Assembly: GCF_016907455.1 (NCBI RefSeq)
Contig: NZ_JAFBCB010000001.1
Location: 682,001 to 746,000, forward strand
Direction: 5' to 3'
Origin: Brachybacterium muris
GTDB lineage: Bacteria > Actinomycetota > Actinomycetes > Actinomycetales > Dermabacteraceae
DNA length: 64,000 bases
In this document: in pieces, positions 1-9,397 of the stretch
Layout: each line of letters opens with the position of its first letter
How positions within the stretch are numbered: the first letter of the stretch is position 1
Position numbers and translations under genes: made by a program
The notes under the pieces: model-generated
What the model saw: only the letters and a program-made list of their open reading frames with translations
Databases searched by the model: none
What the model was told of the DNA's origin: nothing

Positions 1-22
1 AGCTGAACATCGTCGGACGCGT

Positions 23-835
23 TCATCCGTTCTCGTCCTCCTGACGGTGGGGCGCCCGGGTGTAGGCAAGATCCCATACTAGACGGCCCGCGGCGTGGGC
101 CTTGGACTCGAAGCTGGTGAGCACCCGCCCTTCGAAGCGCGGGGCCCAGCCCGTGGCGGGCAGGTCACCCGGTACCTCGTCACTGGTGGTCCCGTCAGGT
201 CGTGGGCCGTCCGGGTGGAGGGAGGCGAAGCGGGGGTCCGCCTCCATCACGTGGTGCATGTGGGCGGCGTACTGCGCCCAGTCGGTGGCCAGGCGCAGTA
301 CGGCACCCTCGCGCATCAGCGGTGCCACCGCGTCGAGGAACGGAGGGTTCACCAGGCGTCGTTTGTGGTGCTTGGACTTGTGCCAGGGATCCGGGAAGAA
401 CACCCACAGCTCGGAGACGGACCCGGCGGGCAGCAGCTGGGGGAGGCTGCGCTGGGCGTCCAGCGGCAGCAGGCGCACGTTGCGCGGGGACCCGGCCCGT
501 TCGATGCGGTCCAGGGTCTGTGCCAGTCCCGGGACGTACACCTCCACGGCCAGATGGTCCCGCTCAGGCGAGGCCTGTGCCGCGGCGGCGATGTTCTCGC
601 CCTGGCCGCTGCCCACCTCCACCACCAGCTCCGCACGGCGGCCGAAGACCGACTCGAGCTCGAGCCTCGCACCGGCGGCTGGGATCGTGTCCCTCTCACC
701 GCGCGGCAGGTCGATCACGTAGAGCTCGGACAGGCGGTCCCAGGCGTCCTGGCGGCTGCGGGTGAGGCGGGCGCCGCGGCGCACGAAGGAGACCACCTCG
801 CGCTGGCGGCGGTGGGGGCCGGAATGGGGCGTCAT
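23..835 (-). CDS. trmB: tRNA (guanine-N7)-methyltransferase TrmB
   Basis: The 270-residue protein should methylate N7 of guanine 46 in the tRNA variable loop using S-adenosylmethionine. The SAM-binding motif (VVEVGSGQGEN, about residue 72) and the family signature LWVFFPDPW followed by a basic KSKHHKRR stretch are both present, and the length is normal for the family with a short N-terminal extension. It is the last gene of a minus-strand run that begins at the phosphoglucomutase gene near 6356, and it starts 24 bp after the Rieske gene. The family call is secure; the exact start among upstream codons is less so. Confidence 0.93.
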   Translation of the reverse strand: MTPHSGPHRRQREVVSFVRRGARLTRSRQDAWDRLSELYVIDLPRGERDTIPAAGARLELESVFGRRAELVVEVGSGQGENIAAAAQASPERDHLAVEVYVPGLAQTLDRIERAGSPRNVRLLPLDAQRSLPQLLPAGSVSELWVFFPDPWHKSKHHKRRLVNPPFLDAVAPLMREGAVLRLATDWAQYAAHMHHVMEADPRFASLHPDGPRPDGTTSDEVPGDLPATGWAPRFEGRVLTSFESKAHAAGRLVWDLAYTRAPHRQEDENG

Positions 836-859
836 CGCGGTGCGTAGCTGCTGCGCGGG

Positions 860-1285
860 TCAGGCGGTGCGCCGCACGTGGCCGTCCTCGACCACCACGG
901 GTACCTCGGGCAGGTGGATCGTTGCCGGGCCCACCAGCACCTCACCGGTGGTGGCATCGAAGCGGGAGCCGTGACACGGGCAGTCCAGCTCGGTCTCCAC
1001 CTCGCGCAGGGCGCAGCCGTTGTGGGTGCAGTACCCGGAGTACCCGGTGACCTCATCCCCGCTTCCGCGCACCAGCAGCACGAAGGGGTGGTCGCCGCCG
1101 AAGTTCACCAGGGTGCCGGTGTTCTCCGGCAGGTCGGCCAGGGGGATCGCGCCGTCCGCCGCACGCACCGGAGTGCCGTTGCCGAAGCCCTCGTCCTCAG
1201 GGGCGCAGCCCGCCACGGCGGTCACCCCGGCAGCGGAGACGGGGAGCATCAGGGCACGGCGACGGGAGAGGCAAGGACGGTCCAT
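860..1285 (-). CDS. Rieske [2Fe-2S] lipoprotein
   Basis: This 141-residue protein has a short basic N-terminus (RRRALMLP), a hydrophobic stretch and a lipobox-like VAGC, so it is probably exported and lipid-anchored. The Rieske cluster-binding boxes are CTHNGC and CPCHGSRF, giving the expected C-x-H and C-x2-H ligands. A small exported Rieske protein outside a cytochrome bc operon is probably an electron-transfer accessory; its partner cannot be told from sequence. I chose the ATG at 1285, directly before the signal sequence; a GTG 15 bp further upstream is possible. It is 29 bp downstream of def on the same strand. Confidence 0.85.
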   Translation of the reverse strand: MDRPCLSRRRALMLPVSAAGVTAVAGCAPEDEGFGNGTPVRAADGAIPLADLPENTGTLVNFGGDHPFVLLVRGSGDEVTGYSGYCTHNGCALREVETELDCPCHGSRFDATTGEVLVGPATIHLPEVPVVVEDGHVRRTA

Positions 1286-1314
1286 CGCTCCAGGATAGAC
1301 ACTCCGGCTCGTGC

Positions 1315-1881
1315 TCAGACGTCCTCGGCGCTGGTGAGTCGGGGATCCCACGTCAGCAGGCCCTTGCTGCGCCAGCCGCGGGCGGACACGGCGTCCAGGG
1401 CCTCCCGGCGGTGGGCGGGGGAGAGCCGCTCGATGTACAGCGATCCCTCCAGGTGGTCCACCTCGTGCTGCAGCGCACGAGCCAGCACCCCGCCCTCGTC
1501 CTCGACCACGACCGGCTCCCCGTCCAGATCGATGCCGTGCACGCGGGCGCCACGGTGACGGGCGGTGGGGAAGCCCTCGCCGGGCACCGAGAGGCACCCC
1601 TCGATGGTCTCCTCGTCCAGCTCCAGCCCACCGAAGCGCTCCAGGCGGGGGTTGATCACCACGCCACGGCGCAGCGTGTCGGAGGCGTCGGGGCAGGAGT
1701 ACACGAACAGTCGCCAGCGGGACCCCACCTGGGGAGCGGCCAGGCCCGCCCCGTCGGCGGCGTCGTTGGTCTCGAACATGTCGGCCACCAGCTCCCGGAT
1801 GTCCTCGGTGATCTCGCGGACCTTCCGGGTGCGCTGCTCGAGGGCACGATGGCCGATGATCGTGATGGGCCGCACGCTCAT
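1315..1881 (-). CDS. def: peptide deformylase
   Basis: Peptide deformylase removes the formyl group from nascent N-terminal methionine. All three metal/active-site motifs are present: GLAAPQVG (residues 46-53), EGCLSVP (94-100, with the metal-binding Cys) and HEVDH (139-143, with two metal-binding His and the catalytic Glu). The 188-residue length is typical. The ATG overlaps the stop of the upstream YihY gene by 4 bp (ATGA), so the two are probably translationally coupled. Confidence 0.95.
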   Translation of the reverse strand: MSVRPITIIGHRALEQRTRKVREITEDIRELVADMFETNDAADGAGLAAPQVGSRWRLFVYSCPDASDTLRRGVVINPRLERFGGLELDEETIEGCLSVPGEGFPTARHRGARVHGIDLDGEPVVVEDEGGVLARALQHEVDHLEGSLYIERLSPAHRREALDAVSARGWRSKGLLTWDPRLTSAEDV

Positions 1882-3011
1882 GCGTCCTGGTCTCCTTCTT
1901 CTCGGGGCGAGGTGAGGGGCTTCTCGGTCGGGCTCACCGCGAAGGGGCTGTCGGCCTCGACGATCCACCGGCTGCGTCGCCGGCGCAGCGGCTCACCGTC
2001 GCGCGCGGACCCGGCGACCGCTCGGCCGATCTCCTCGGCGGTGGCGGCATCGGCGGCCAGGAAGTCGAGGCTGTGGGTGGCGTGGGGGTCCAGTTCGATG
2101 ACGTGCCAGGCAGGCAGACCGGCCGCGATCTGGCGTGCGCGCAGGAACTCGGCATCCAGTGCGGCCCCGGCGACGATCACGATGTTGCCCACCCACAGCA
2201 TCAGCAGGATCGCGATCAGGCCGTTCAGTGCGGTGAGCACCTCGGCGAAGCGCGTGGCGTACACCATCAGCTGCCCCAGGGTGAGGGCGGAGCCGAAAAG
2301 CACCAGCACCGTCATCGTCGAGCCCAGGGTGATCAGGCGGTACCGGGGGAGCTTCACGTTGGGGAACAGGTAGTAGGCCATCGAGACCCCGATGATCAGG
2401 ATGAACAGCAGGATCGGCCACTTGACGACGTTCCAGGTGTCGAAGGCGATCTGCGGCACCCCGATCAGCCCGCCCAGGCGCTGCGATGCCTCGCCGCCCA
2501 CCGTGAGCATCCCGATGCACAGCAGCACCACCGCGATGATCAGCACCGTCTCCCCGAACACGATCGTGCGGAACCACAGGAACGGCCTGCCCTCCCGGGT
2601 GTCGTACACCCGGTGCATCGCACGGTGGAAGGCAGCGACGCCGTTGGAGGCCGAGAGCAGCGCCCCCAGGGTGCCCAGGGCCAGGCCCCACGCCCCGCCG
2701 TCGGTGGAGGCGACCGCCAGGATCGCCCCGGTGAACGGGCGCGGGTCCAGGGTCGGGAAGATCTCGGTGATCAGGGCGGAGACGGTGTGGATGGTCTGCG
2801 CCTGGACCCCGATCATCGACACCAGGGACACCATCGCCACCGCCCCAGGGAACACCGACAGCACGGTGTAGAACGTCATCGTGCCGGCCACGTCCCACAC
2901 CTGGATGTCCAGCAGCCGCATCCGCACCCGGTGCAGCACGTACAGCACACTGAGCCGGGGGCGCCGGTAGTCGACGACGGGCCGGTCCGTGCGTCGTCGC
3001 GAGCCGCTCAC
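1878..3011 (-). CDS. YihY/BrkB-family membrane protein
   Basis: A polytopic inner-membrane protein of the YihY/virulence factor BrkB family (formerly misnamed ribonuclease BN). Several long hydrophobic segments span the centre, with the family-typical early segment VAGTMTFYTVLSVFPG and a charged cytoplasmic C-terminal tail. The frame is open upstream to 3131, but that would run into the GH65 gene. The GTG at 3011 has an AGGAGG ribosome-binding site 6 nt upstream and is the better start, giving 377 residues. Its end overlaps def by 4 bp. The transported substrate or role is unknown for the family. Confidence 0.85.
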   Translation of the reverse strand: MSGSRRRTDRPVVDYRRPRLSVLYVLHRVRMRLLDIQVWDVAGTMTFYTVLSVFPGAVAMVSLVSMIGVQAQTIHTVSALITEIFPTLDPRPFTGAILAVASTDGGAWGLALGTLGALLSASNGVAAFHRAMHRVYDTREGRPFLWFRTIVFGETVLIIAVVLLCIGMLTVGGEASQRLGGLIGVPQIAFDTWNVVKWPILLFILIIGVSMAYYLFPNVKLPRYRLITLGSTMTVLVLFGSALTLGQLMVYATRFAEVLTALNGLIAILLMLWVGNIVIVAGAALDAEFLRARQIAAGLPAWHVIELDPHATHSLDFLAADAATAEEIGRAVAGSARDGEPLRRRRSRWIVEADSPFAVSPTEKPLTSPREEGDQDA

Positions 3012-3072
3012 CGGTGGCCTCCTGGGGGTGCGGGGAGTGCCCGGCCGCGACTGCCACGGGGGCAGCCGCGAC

Positions 3073-5613
3073 TCAGACGGACTCGATGATGTCGTCGGGA
3101 TCGGTGTGCACGGGGTACTCCCACGGGTCATCGGGATCCTTCGGCACGAAGGAGGTCACGATAGACCCATCGGCGCGCTCGTCGCCAAGTCCGCGCGGGG
3201 AGGCCAGCACGGCATCATCCAGGATCGGGCCCTGGTCCGCCAGCGCGACCGTGGCACCGTCCCGAGTGACGCGCGCGCTCTCGCCGCGCACCGTGACCTC
3301 GAGCTCCTCGCCCTCCTCGAGCACGAAGGAGATCTCCTCACGGGTGATCCGCACCCGGAACCGCGACTCCCGCACCGTCAGCGGGAAGGAGAGCTCCGGC
3401 CAGGACTCCGGCAGGCGCGGGTCGAAGGACAGCGCACCCTTCTCCTGGCGCATACCGCCGAAGCCGTGCACCAGGGCGTTCCAGACGCCGCCGGCCGATG
3501 CGATGTGCACACCGTCGGAGGTGTTGCCGTGCAGGTCGCCCAGGTCCACGAACAGGCCTGCCCGGAAGTAGTCCAGGGCGGCCTTCTGGTGCCCCACCTC
3601 GGCGGCCATGATCGACTGCACCACGGCCGAGAGGGAGGAGTCACCGGTGGTGATCGGGTCGTAGTACTCGAAGTCGGCACGCTTCTCCTCGGCGGTGAAC
3701 TCAGCGCCGCGAAGGAACAGTGCGAGCACCACGTCGGCCTGCTTGAGCACCTGGAAGCGGTAGATCACCAGGGGGTGGTAGTGCAGCAGCAGGGGGAAGA
3801 ACTCCTCGGGGGTGCTGGGGAGGTCCCACACCTCGCGCTCCAGGAAGCGGTCCTCCTGAAGGTGGATGCCCAGTGCCTCGTCCTTGGCGATGAACATGCC
3901 GTCGGCGCAGGCCTCCCACTGCTCCAGCTCCAACATGTCCAGCTCCAGCTCGGAGACCAGGGCCTCCAGGCCGGCTGGGTCCGCCTCGCGCAGCTCGCGC
4001 ACCGCGCGGGCGGCTCGCCGCAGGTTGTAGCGGGCCATCACGTTGGTGAACATGTTGTTGTTGACCACGGTGGTGTACTCGTCCGGGCCGGTCACCCCGT
4101 GGATGTGGAAGCTGGCGTCGCCCTCGGCGGTGACCCGCCAGAAGCCGAGGTCGGACCACATCCGGGCCGTCTCCACGAGCACCCGCACCCCGTCGCGGTG
4201 CTGGAAGTCGAGATCGCCGGTGATATCGGTGTACATGGAGAAGGCGTAGGCCACGTCGGCATTGATGTGGTACTGCGCGGTGCCGGCCGCGTAGTAGGCC
4301 GAGGCCTCGTCGCCGTTGATGGTGCGCCAGGGGAACATGGCGCCGCGCTGGTTCAGCTCACGTGCGCGCTCCCTGGCCTTGGGCAGCAGGTTGGAACGGA
4401 AGCGCAGGGCGTTGCGGGCCCAGGTGGGGGAGGTGAAGATCAGGAACGGCACCACGTAGATCTCGGTGTCCCAGAAGTAGTGACCTTCGTACCCGGAGCC
4501 GGTGACGCCCTTGGCGGGGATCCCCCAGCCGTCGGATCGGGCGGAGGCCTGCGCCAGCTGGTAGAGGCACCACCGGGTGGCCTGCTGCTCGGCGGGACGT
4601 CCGGGCAGCTGCACGTCCGAGCGGCGCCAGAAGTCCTCCAGGTAGGCGCGCTGGTCCGCGTACTGCGGCGCGAATCCCTCGGTGCGGATCCGGTCCAGGG
4701 TGCGGCGGCAGCGGTCGAACAGCTCGCGGTGGGGGACCGACCGGGAGGAGTGGTAGGCCACGGCCTTGCGCACCGTGATGCTCTGCCCCTCATCCAGGTT
4801 CGCGTGGAACACGGCCCGACCCAGGTCCGGCATGGTGTCCAGCAGGCGCTCCACCTCCGCCTCCGACTCCACCTCGTGGTCCGCGCCGATGGCGAGGGTC
4901 ATCCCGGAGTTGGCCACCCGGTAGCCCAGCAGCATGCGCTTCTCGCTGTGCCAGTCCTGCTGCGGCTCCAGCACCCGGTGGGTGAAGGCGGTGGTCTGGC
5001 GGGGGTCGTGCTTGTCGGTGATGGGGCCGGCGCTGTTGCCGAACTCGTCCACGGAGTCCTGCCGGTTCACGATCTGGGAGGAGATCGCCACCGGCGCGGA
5101 GCCGTCCAGCATCGTCACCTCCATCTCCATCAGCGCCAGGTGACGCTGCTCGAAGGAGACCATGCGGCTGGAGCGCACCCGCACGTGCTTGCCGGCGGGG
5201 GTGCGCCATATCAGGTCACGCCGCAGCACGCCCTCGCGGAAGTCGATCCAGCGCTCGTACTCCACCATGTCCGCGATCGACAGCAGCAGGGGCTCATCGT
5301 CCACGTACAGCTTGATGGTGCTGCAGTCGGGCACCGAGATCATGGTCTGGCCCACCTTGGCGAGGCCATAGGCGGACTCGGCGTGGTTGATCCGCCAAGT
5401 CTCGTGGAAGCCGTTGAGGAAGGTGCCGTGGGCCTTGACATCGCGCCCCTCCTCGGGGGTGCCGCGCATGCCCATGAACCCGTTGGCGGTGGCGAACAGG
5501 GTCTCCAGCAGGCCCAGGTCCGCCCCGGGGCGGGACTCCACCAGCCGCCACTCGTCCAGCGGCAGGTGGGCGCGGTCGACGGGGTCCTCGGGGACGGAGC
5601 GCAGGCGGGTCAT
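3073..5613 (-). CDS. glycoside hydrolase family 65 disaccharide phosphorylase
   Basis: This 846-residue enzyme belongs to GH65 (trehalose, maltose, kojibiose and related phosphorylases), which cleave an alpha-glucosidic disaccharide with inorganic phosphate to glucose and beta-glucose 1-phosphate. Family marks are GTPEEGRD and FLNGFHETW near the N-terminus, YEGHYFWDTEIY in the barrel, and HGVTGPDEYT, which contains the catalytic general-acid Glu. The next gene upstream in the operon (start codon overlap of 4 bp) is a beta-phosphoglucomutase, which would convert the product to glucose 6-phosphate, so the pair forms a short disaccharide-use pathway. The sugar specificity cannot be fixed from motifs alone. 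Confidence 0.9.
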   Translation of the reverse strand: MTRLRSVPEDPVDRAHLPLDEWRLVESRPGADLGLLETLFATANGFMGMRGTPEEGRDVKAHGTFLNGFHETWRINHAESAYGLAKVGQTMISVPDCSTIKLYVDDEPLLLSIADMVEYERWIDFREGVLRRDLIWRTPAGKHVRVRSSRMVSFEQRHLALMEMEVTMLDGSAPVAISSQIVNRQDSVDEFGNSAGPITDKHDPRQTTAFTHRVLEPQQDWHSEKRMLLGYRVANSGMTLAIGADHEVESEAEVERLLDTMPDLGRAVFHANLDEGQSITVRKAVAYHSSRSVPHRELFDRCRRTLDRIRTEGFAPQYADQRAYLEDFWRRSDVQLPGRPAEQQATRWCLYQLAQASARSDGWGIPAKGVTGSGYEGHYFWDTEIYVVPFLIFTSPTWARNALRFRSNLLPKARERARELNQRGAMFPWRTINGDEASAYYAAGTAQYHINADVAYAFSMYTDITGDLDFQHRDGVRVLVETARMWSDLGFWRVTAEGDASFHIHGVTGPDEYTTVVNNNMFTNVMARYNLRRAARAVRELREADPAGLEALVSELELDMLELEQWEACADGMFIAKDEALGIHLQEDRFLEREVWDLPSTPEEFFPLLLHYHPLVIYRFQVLKQADVVLALFLRGAEFTAEEKRADFEYYDPITTGDSSLSAVVQSIMAAEVGHQKAALDYFRAGLFVDLGDLHGNTSDGVHIASAGGVWNALVHGFGGMRQEKGALSFDPRLPESWPELSFPLTVRESRFRVRITREEISFVLEEGEELEVTVRGESARVTRDGATVALADQGPILDDAVLASPRGLGDERADGSIVTSFVPKDPDDPWEYPVHTDPDDIIESV

Positions 5614-6356
5614 GTCAGTTCCTCCAGGTCCTGCACCACGAGGGTGGCGCCCGCCTCGGTGAGGGTGTCGGCACCCACGCCCCGGTCCACGCCGATCACG
5701 GCGCCGAAGTTGCCGGCAGCGCCGGCGCGCACACCGGAGACGGCGTCCTCGTAGACCACCGAGTCGGTGGTGGCCACCCCCAGCAGGGCGGCGGCGTGCT
5801 CGAAGGTGTCGGGGGCGGGCTTGCCGGGTAGGCCCTCGGCGGCGGCGACGTTCCCGTCGACCACGAACTCGAAGCGGTCGCGCAGGCCCGCACCGCGCAG
5901 CACCTCCTCCGCGTTGCGGGAGGAGGAGACGACGGCAAGGCGGGCACCTGCGGGCAGGGAGTCGAGGTAGGCGACGGTGCCGGGGTAGGGGGTCACCCCC
6001 TCGGTGCGGATCAGCGTGAGCACCAGATCGTTCTTGCGGTTGCCCAGGCCGCGCACGGTCTCGGAGCCGGGGACCTGGTCGCCGGGGTCGGTGTCCTCGC
6101 CCTCGGGCAGCTCGATGTCGCGGGAGGTGAGGAAGGTGCGCACGCCGTCGTAGCGGGGCCGGCCGTCCACGTGCGCGAAGTAGTCGGCGTCGGTGTAGGG
6201 CTCGGTGATGCCGCGGGAGGTGAGGAACTCACTGAACATCCGGGCCCAGGCCCGCATGTGCACCTCGGCGGTGGGGGTGATAACCCCGTCCAGGTCGAAG
6301 AGGTGGGCGGTGAAGTCGGCAGGTTGGAAGCGCGTCGTGTCGTTCACGGTTTCCAC
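5610..6356 (-). CDS. pgmB: beta-phosphoglucomutase (HAD superfamily)
   Basis: A 248-residue HAD phosphotransferase with motif I FDLDGVIT (nucleophile and general-acid aspartates), motif II VVSSSRNAEEV, the lysine motif GKPAPDTF and the metal-binding YEDAVSGVRAG. It should interconvert beta-glucose 1-phosphate and glucose 6-phosphate. It is the first gene of the minus-strand run and overlaps the GH65 phosphorylase by 4 bp, which supports the functional link. The protein carries a long insert (about residues 85-105) between the cap helices, as in GH65-linked enzymes of actinobacteria. Confidence 0.9.
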   Translation of the reverse strand: METVNDTTRFQPADFTAHLFDLDGVITPTAEVHMRAWARMFSEFLTSRGITEPYTDADYFAHVDGRPRYDGVRTFLTSRDIELPEGEDTDPGDQVPGSETVRGLGNRKNDLVLTLIRTEGVTPYPGTVAYLDSLPAGARLAVVSSSRNAEEVLRGAGLRDRFEFVVDGNVAAAEGLPGKPAPDTFEHAAALLGVATTDSVVYEDAVSGVRAGAAGNFGAVIGVDRGVGADTLTEAGATLVVQDLEELT

Positions 6357-6478
6357 TGTACGGGGCAGGACGGTCCGTACGTGGCACGTCGGTCCGCGGT
6401 CCGATACGCTTCGGATCGTCCGCCCCCGCGCGCGTGCGCCGGTGCGGAGCAGTGCAGTACAGGCCTCCCGAGGAGAAG

Positions 6479-7129
6479 ATGACTGTCACGGAGTCGCTGC
6501 CGTACGTCGAGGCGGTGCGTCGCCGGCTCGAGATCGAGGAGCACGGCGTGCATGTGCGCACCGCCCTCACCCTGACCACCAACCTGTCGCTCGCCCCTGC
6601 CCAGCTGTGGCCCCTGCTGGTGGACCGGGCCGAGCTGGCGCAGTGGTACGGGCAGCTGTCCGGCGCACTGGTGGAGGGCGGCCGCTACCGCCTCGCCGAC
6701 GGCGCCCACGGCCAGGTGCTTGAACTGGTCGAGCCCCACAAGGTCTCGTTGACCTGCGAGAAGGACGGCTCCGCCGATCCTGTTCAGGTGCGGTTGGACC
6801 CCGAGGACGACGGCACCACCAGCCTGCGCCTGACCTGCACCACCCTGATCGAGCGTGAACGGTTCGACCGCTACGGTCCCGGTGCTGCAGCGATCCACTG
6901 GGAGATCGCGCTGATGGCGCTGGCCGCCCACGCCGATGGGTGGCGCGCCTGCGTCACCGTGCCCGTCCCTGCGCCCACCCGGGAGTGGTTGGAGAGCGCG
7001 GAAGGCATCGCCCACCTGCAGGCCTGGTCGGTGCGCTGGGCGGCTGAGGCGATCGCCGCCGGGGTGGACGAGTCCTCGGCGCGCCGCGGGGAGCTCGCGA
7101 CCGCCCAGGCCTTCCTCAAGGCCCACTGA
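6479..7129 (+). CDS. SRPBCC (START-like) domain protein
   Basis: The 216-residue protein looks like an AHSA1/SRPBCC-type helix-grip fold: an N-terminal segment with LSLAPAQLWPLLVDRAELAQW, then alternating strands (GGRYRLADG, HGQVLELVEPHKVSLT, TSLRLTCTT) and a C-terminal helix with a tryptophan-rich stretch. Such proteins bind small hydrophobic ligands or act as co-chaperone-like factors; nothing here shows the ligand. The ATG at 6479 follows GAGGAG at a good distance. The gene is divergent from the phosphoglucomutase operon, 122 bp away. Confidence 0.65.
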   Translation: MTVTESLPYVEAVRRRLEIEEHGVHVRTALTLTTNLSLAPAQLWPLLVDRAELAQWYGQLSGALVEGGRYRLADGAHGQVLELVEPHKVSLTCEKDGSADPVQVRLDPEDDGTTSLRLTCTTLIERERFDRYGPGAAAIHWEIALMALAAHADGWRACVTVPVPAPTREWLESAEGIAHLQAWSVRWAAEAIAAGVDESSARRGELATAQAFLKAH

Positions 7130-7186
7130 TCCCGTGGGATGGACTGACCCTGCCAGGAGCGCCGATCCCGCGCAGCGCGCCGGACC

Positions 7187-7807
7187 TCAGACGGTGACGG
7201 TCAGCACCCGCGGCTCGGAGCCCACCGTGAGCGCCTGGTCCACGAGCGCCCGTGCAAGGTCCTCCCGGGGCAGGGCGCGGCTCCCCTCGTCGTGCCGGGT
7301 ACCCACCGACTGCTCCCGGGTGCCCAGCAGGTCCGTGGGGCGGCCCGCTCGCAGCACCGTCCAGTCCAGGCCGCTGCCGGCCAGGAGCCGCTCGAGCCGG
7401 CGCAGGTCCTGCAGGCCACCGTGGTGCAGCCGCCTGCGCAGGGGGCCCAGCACGCGCGCCGGGTCCGCCAGCTCGATGCTCGAGACCGCCACCAGGCGCT
7501 CCACCCCGGCCGCGCGCATGGCCCGCACCGCCGCGATCGCCGCGTCGGTGGCCTGCATCGTGGGATCGGCCACCAGCTGCGGGGTCAGTGCCAGCACCAC
7601 GGCGTCGGCGCCCTGCACCGCCGGTTCCAGATCGTCCTGGCTGCCCGCCTCCGCCCGCAGCACCTCGAACTCGGGGGAGAGCCGAGGGACCCGCTGGGGA
7701 AGGGGAGCGGTGCCACGCACACTGAGGCCACGTACCAGGGCCTCGCGCACCACCGCCTCGCCCAGCAGGTCATCGGCTCCGATCACAGTGAGGGTCTTGA
7801 ACGCCAT
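7187..7807 (-). CDS. NAD(P)-binding protein, NmrA/atypical SDR type
   Basis: A 206-residue single-domain Rossmann protein. The N-terminal dinucleotide-binding loop reads VIGADDLLGEAVV, a variant of GxxGxxG, and the centre has ERLVAVSSIEL as in atypical short-chain dehydrogenases/NmrA-like sensors. It lacks a clear YxxxK catalytic pair, so a sensing or non-classical reductase role is possible. It converges with the SRPBCC gene and is divergent from the MFS gene, whose start lies 115 bp away. Substrate unknown. Confidence 0.7.
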   Translation of the reverse strand: MAFKTLTVIGADDLLGEAVVREALVRGLSVRGTAPLPQRVPRLSPEFEVLRAEAGSQDDLEPAVQGADAVVLALTPQLVADPTMQATDAAIAAVRAMRAAGVERLVAVSSIELADPARVLGPLRRRLHHGGLQDLRRLERLLAGSGLDWTVLRAGRPTDLLGTREQSVGTRHDEGSRALPREDLARALVDQALTVGSEPRVLTVTV

Positions 7808-7921
7808 CGGGCCAATGTAACGGGCGCAGGGCCCGGTCCGCCGCGAGGACGGAAGCGCCGACCGCCGGATCCGCTGGGGATTCCGTTTGCCGGGCCCCGG
7901 GCGGGGTGGGAGACTCGACCA

Positions 7922-9397
7922 GTGTCCGCAGCCCCGCCCCCGCCGCTGGACGGCGAGGGGCGCACGGTCTCCCAGGTGATCCGGTCCCTGGCCCCCTCCA
8001 TCTACATACCCACTCTGCTGCAGTTCATCGGGGTGGCCGCACTGATGCCGGTGATCACCCTGCTGGCGCTCGAGCTGGGATTCGCCACGGCACAGGCCGC
8101 CTCCCTCACGGTGGTGTTCGGCCTGGCGGCCTTCCTGGGGCCCATCCCCGCAGGGCGCCTGATCGGGAGGATCGGTGCCCGCGCGGCACTCGTGGCCACG
8201 GGGCTGCTGCTGGTGATCGCGAGCATGGCAGGCTACGCCGTGCTCACCCCGGCACTGGCCGACGATGTCGAGGCCGGGGCAGGTGCCCGGACGATGCTGA
8301 TCGGCGTGCTGGTGATGATGGCCGCCTGTTCCCAGGTGTGGATGCTGGGCAGGCAGTCCTTCCTCGGCTCCGCACTGCCGCCGTCCATGCGTGCCCGGGG
8401 CATGACCATGTTCGGTGGCATGATCCGGGTGGGACAGGTGATCGGACCGCTCGCCGGAGCAGTGGTGCTGGCCGCCGGGTCACTGACCGGAGTGTTCGTG
8501 CTGAACGCCGCGATGACCCTGGCCGCGACGGTGATGGTGGCGGTGTTCCTGCCTGCGGGCGAGGTGCGCGCAGCACCGGTGCGCAGGCACCACCGCGAGC
8601 ACGTGGGCCGCAGCCCGGCCCGCATCCGCCTCACCCGGGCGGTGCTGGCCCGGATGCTGATCGTGGGCCTGGGCATCATGCCGGTGATGATCGCCCGGGT
8701 GAACAACCCCGTGATCATCCCCCTGCTGGGCGCAGGGCTGGGGCTGGACGCGTTCTGGATCTCGATCGTGTTCGGCATCTCCGCGGTGGTGGACATCGCA
8801 CTGGTGGTCCCCGCCGGCGTGCTGATGGACCGGTACGGCAGGGCCGCTGTGGCAGTTCCCTGCGCCACGATCATGGGGCTGGGATACCTTGCCCTGGCCC
8901 TTGCCACCGGGGGCGCCGCCGGCCACGGATTCACCCCGGCCCTGCTGGCACTGCTTCTGCCCGCGATGGTGATCGCGCTGGGCAACGGCCTGGGCTCCGG
9001 GATCGTGATGACCTTGGGCATCGACGTGTCCCCGGTGCACGGCCGCACCCGCTACCTGTCCTGGTGGAACACCCTGGTGGGAGCTGGTCGCCTGGTAGCA
9101 CCGCTGCTGGTGGCCGGGATCGTGGTGGTGGCTCCGGTGGGCGCTGCTTCCGCGACCATCGGAGTGCTGTGCCTGGGGGGTGCGGCGCACCTGGGACGGG
9201 TGCTGCCGCGCACCACCCCGCGCGGCTGCAGACAAGCCCCTCGTCCCGACCGGCGGGCACGAACTGATAGGTACGAACTGACAGGCACGAGCCCCTCCGG
9301 GCCGTCCACCCGGACGGCCCGCAGCCCCCTCACGCGGCCTGAGCGTGCTCCGGCAGGGCCGCCGCGACCATCAGATCGCGTGCCTCGTCCAGGGTGA
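7922..9397 (+). CDS. major facilitator superfamily transporter
   Basis: About twelve hydrophobic segments run from residue 25 to about 430, with the MFS loop motif GRLIGRIGARAAL between helices 2 and 3 and a related VLMDRYGRAAVAVP between helices 8 and 9. The substrate is not evident. I used the GTG at 7922 (product starting MSAAPPPP), preceded by GGGAG. The last 60 or so residues are not membrane-like but basic and proline-rich, and the frame runs 68 bp past the end of the convergent carD gene, so the true C-terminus deserves checking. Confidence 0.8.
   Translation: MSAAPPPPLDGEGRTVSQVIRSLAPSIYIPTLLQFIGVAALMPVITLLALELGFATAQAASLTVVFGLAAFLGPIPAGRLIGRIGARAALVATGLLLVIASMAGYAVLTPALADDVEAGAGARTMLIGVLVMMAACSQVWMLGRQSFLGSALPPSMRARGMTMFGGMIRVGQVIGPLAGAVVLAAGSLTGVFVLNAAMTLAATVMVAVFLPAGEVRAAPVRRHHREHVGRSPARIRLTRAVLARMLIVGLGIMPVMIARVNNPVIIPLLGAGLGLDAFWISIVFGISAVVDIALVVPAGVLMDRYGRAAVAVPCATIMGLGYLALALATGGAAGHGFTPALLALLLPAMVIALGNGLGSGIVMTLGIDVSPVHGRTRYLSWWNTLVGAGRLVAPLLVAGIVVVAPVGAASATIGVLCLGGAAHLGRVLPRTTPRGCRQAPRPDRRARTDRYELTGTSPSGPSTRTARSPLTRPERAPAGPPRPSDRVPRPG

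Noticed and set aside
2989-5754. Long plus-strand open frame opposite the GH65 gene
   Set aside because: It is a GC-rich shadow of a real enzyme with full motif support; its protein is His/Gly/Val-rich and has no family features. The same applies to long antisense frames over tig (17419-18498) and the RHS gene (60410-62827).
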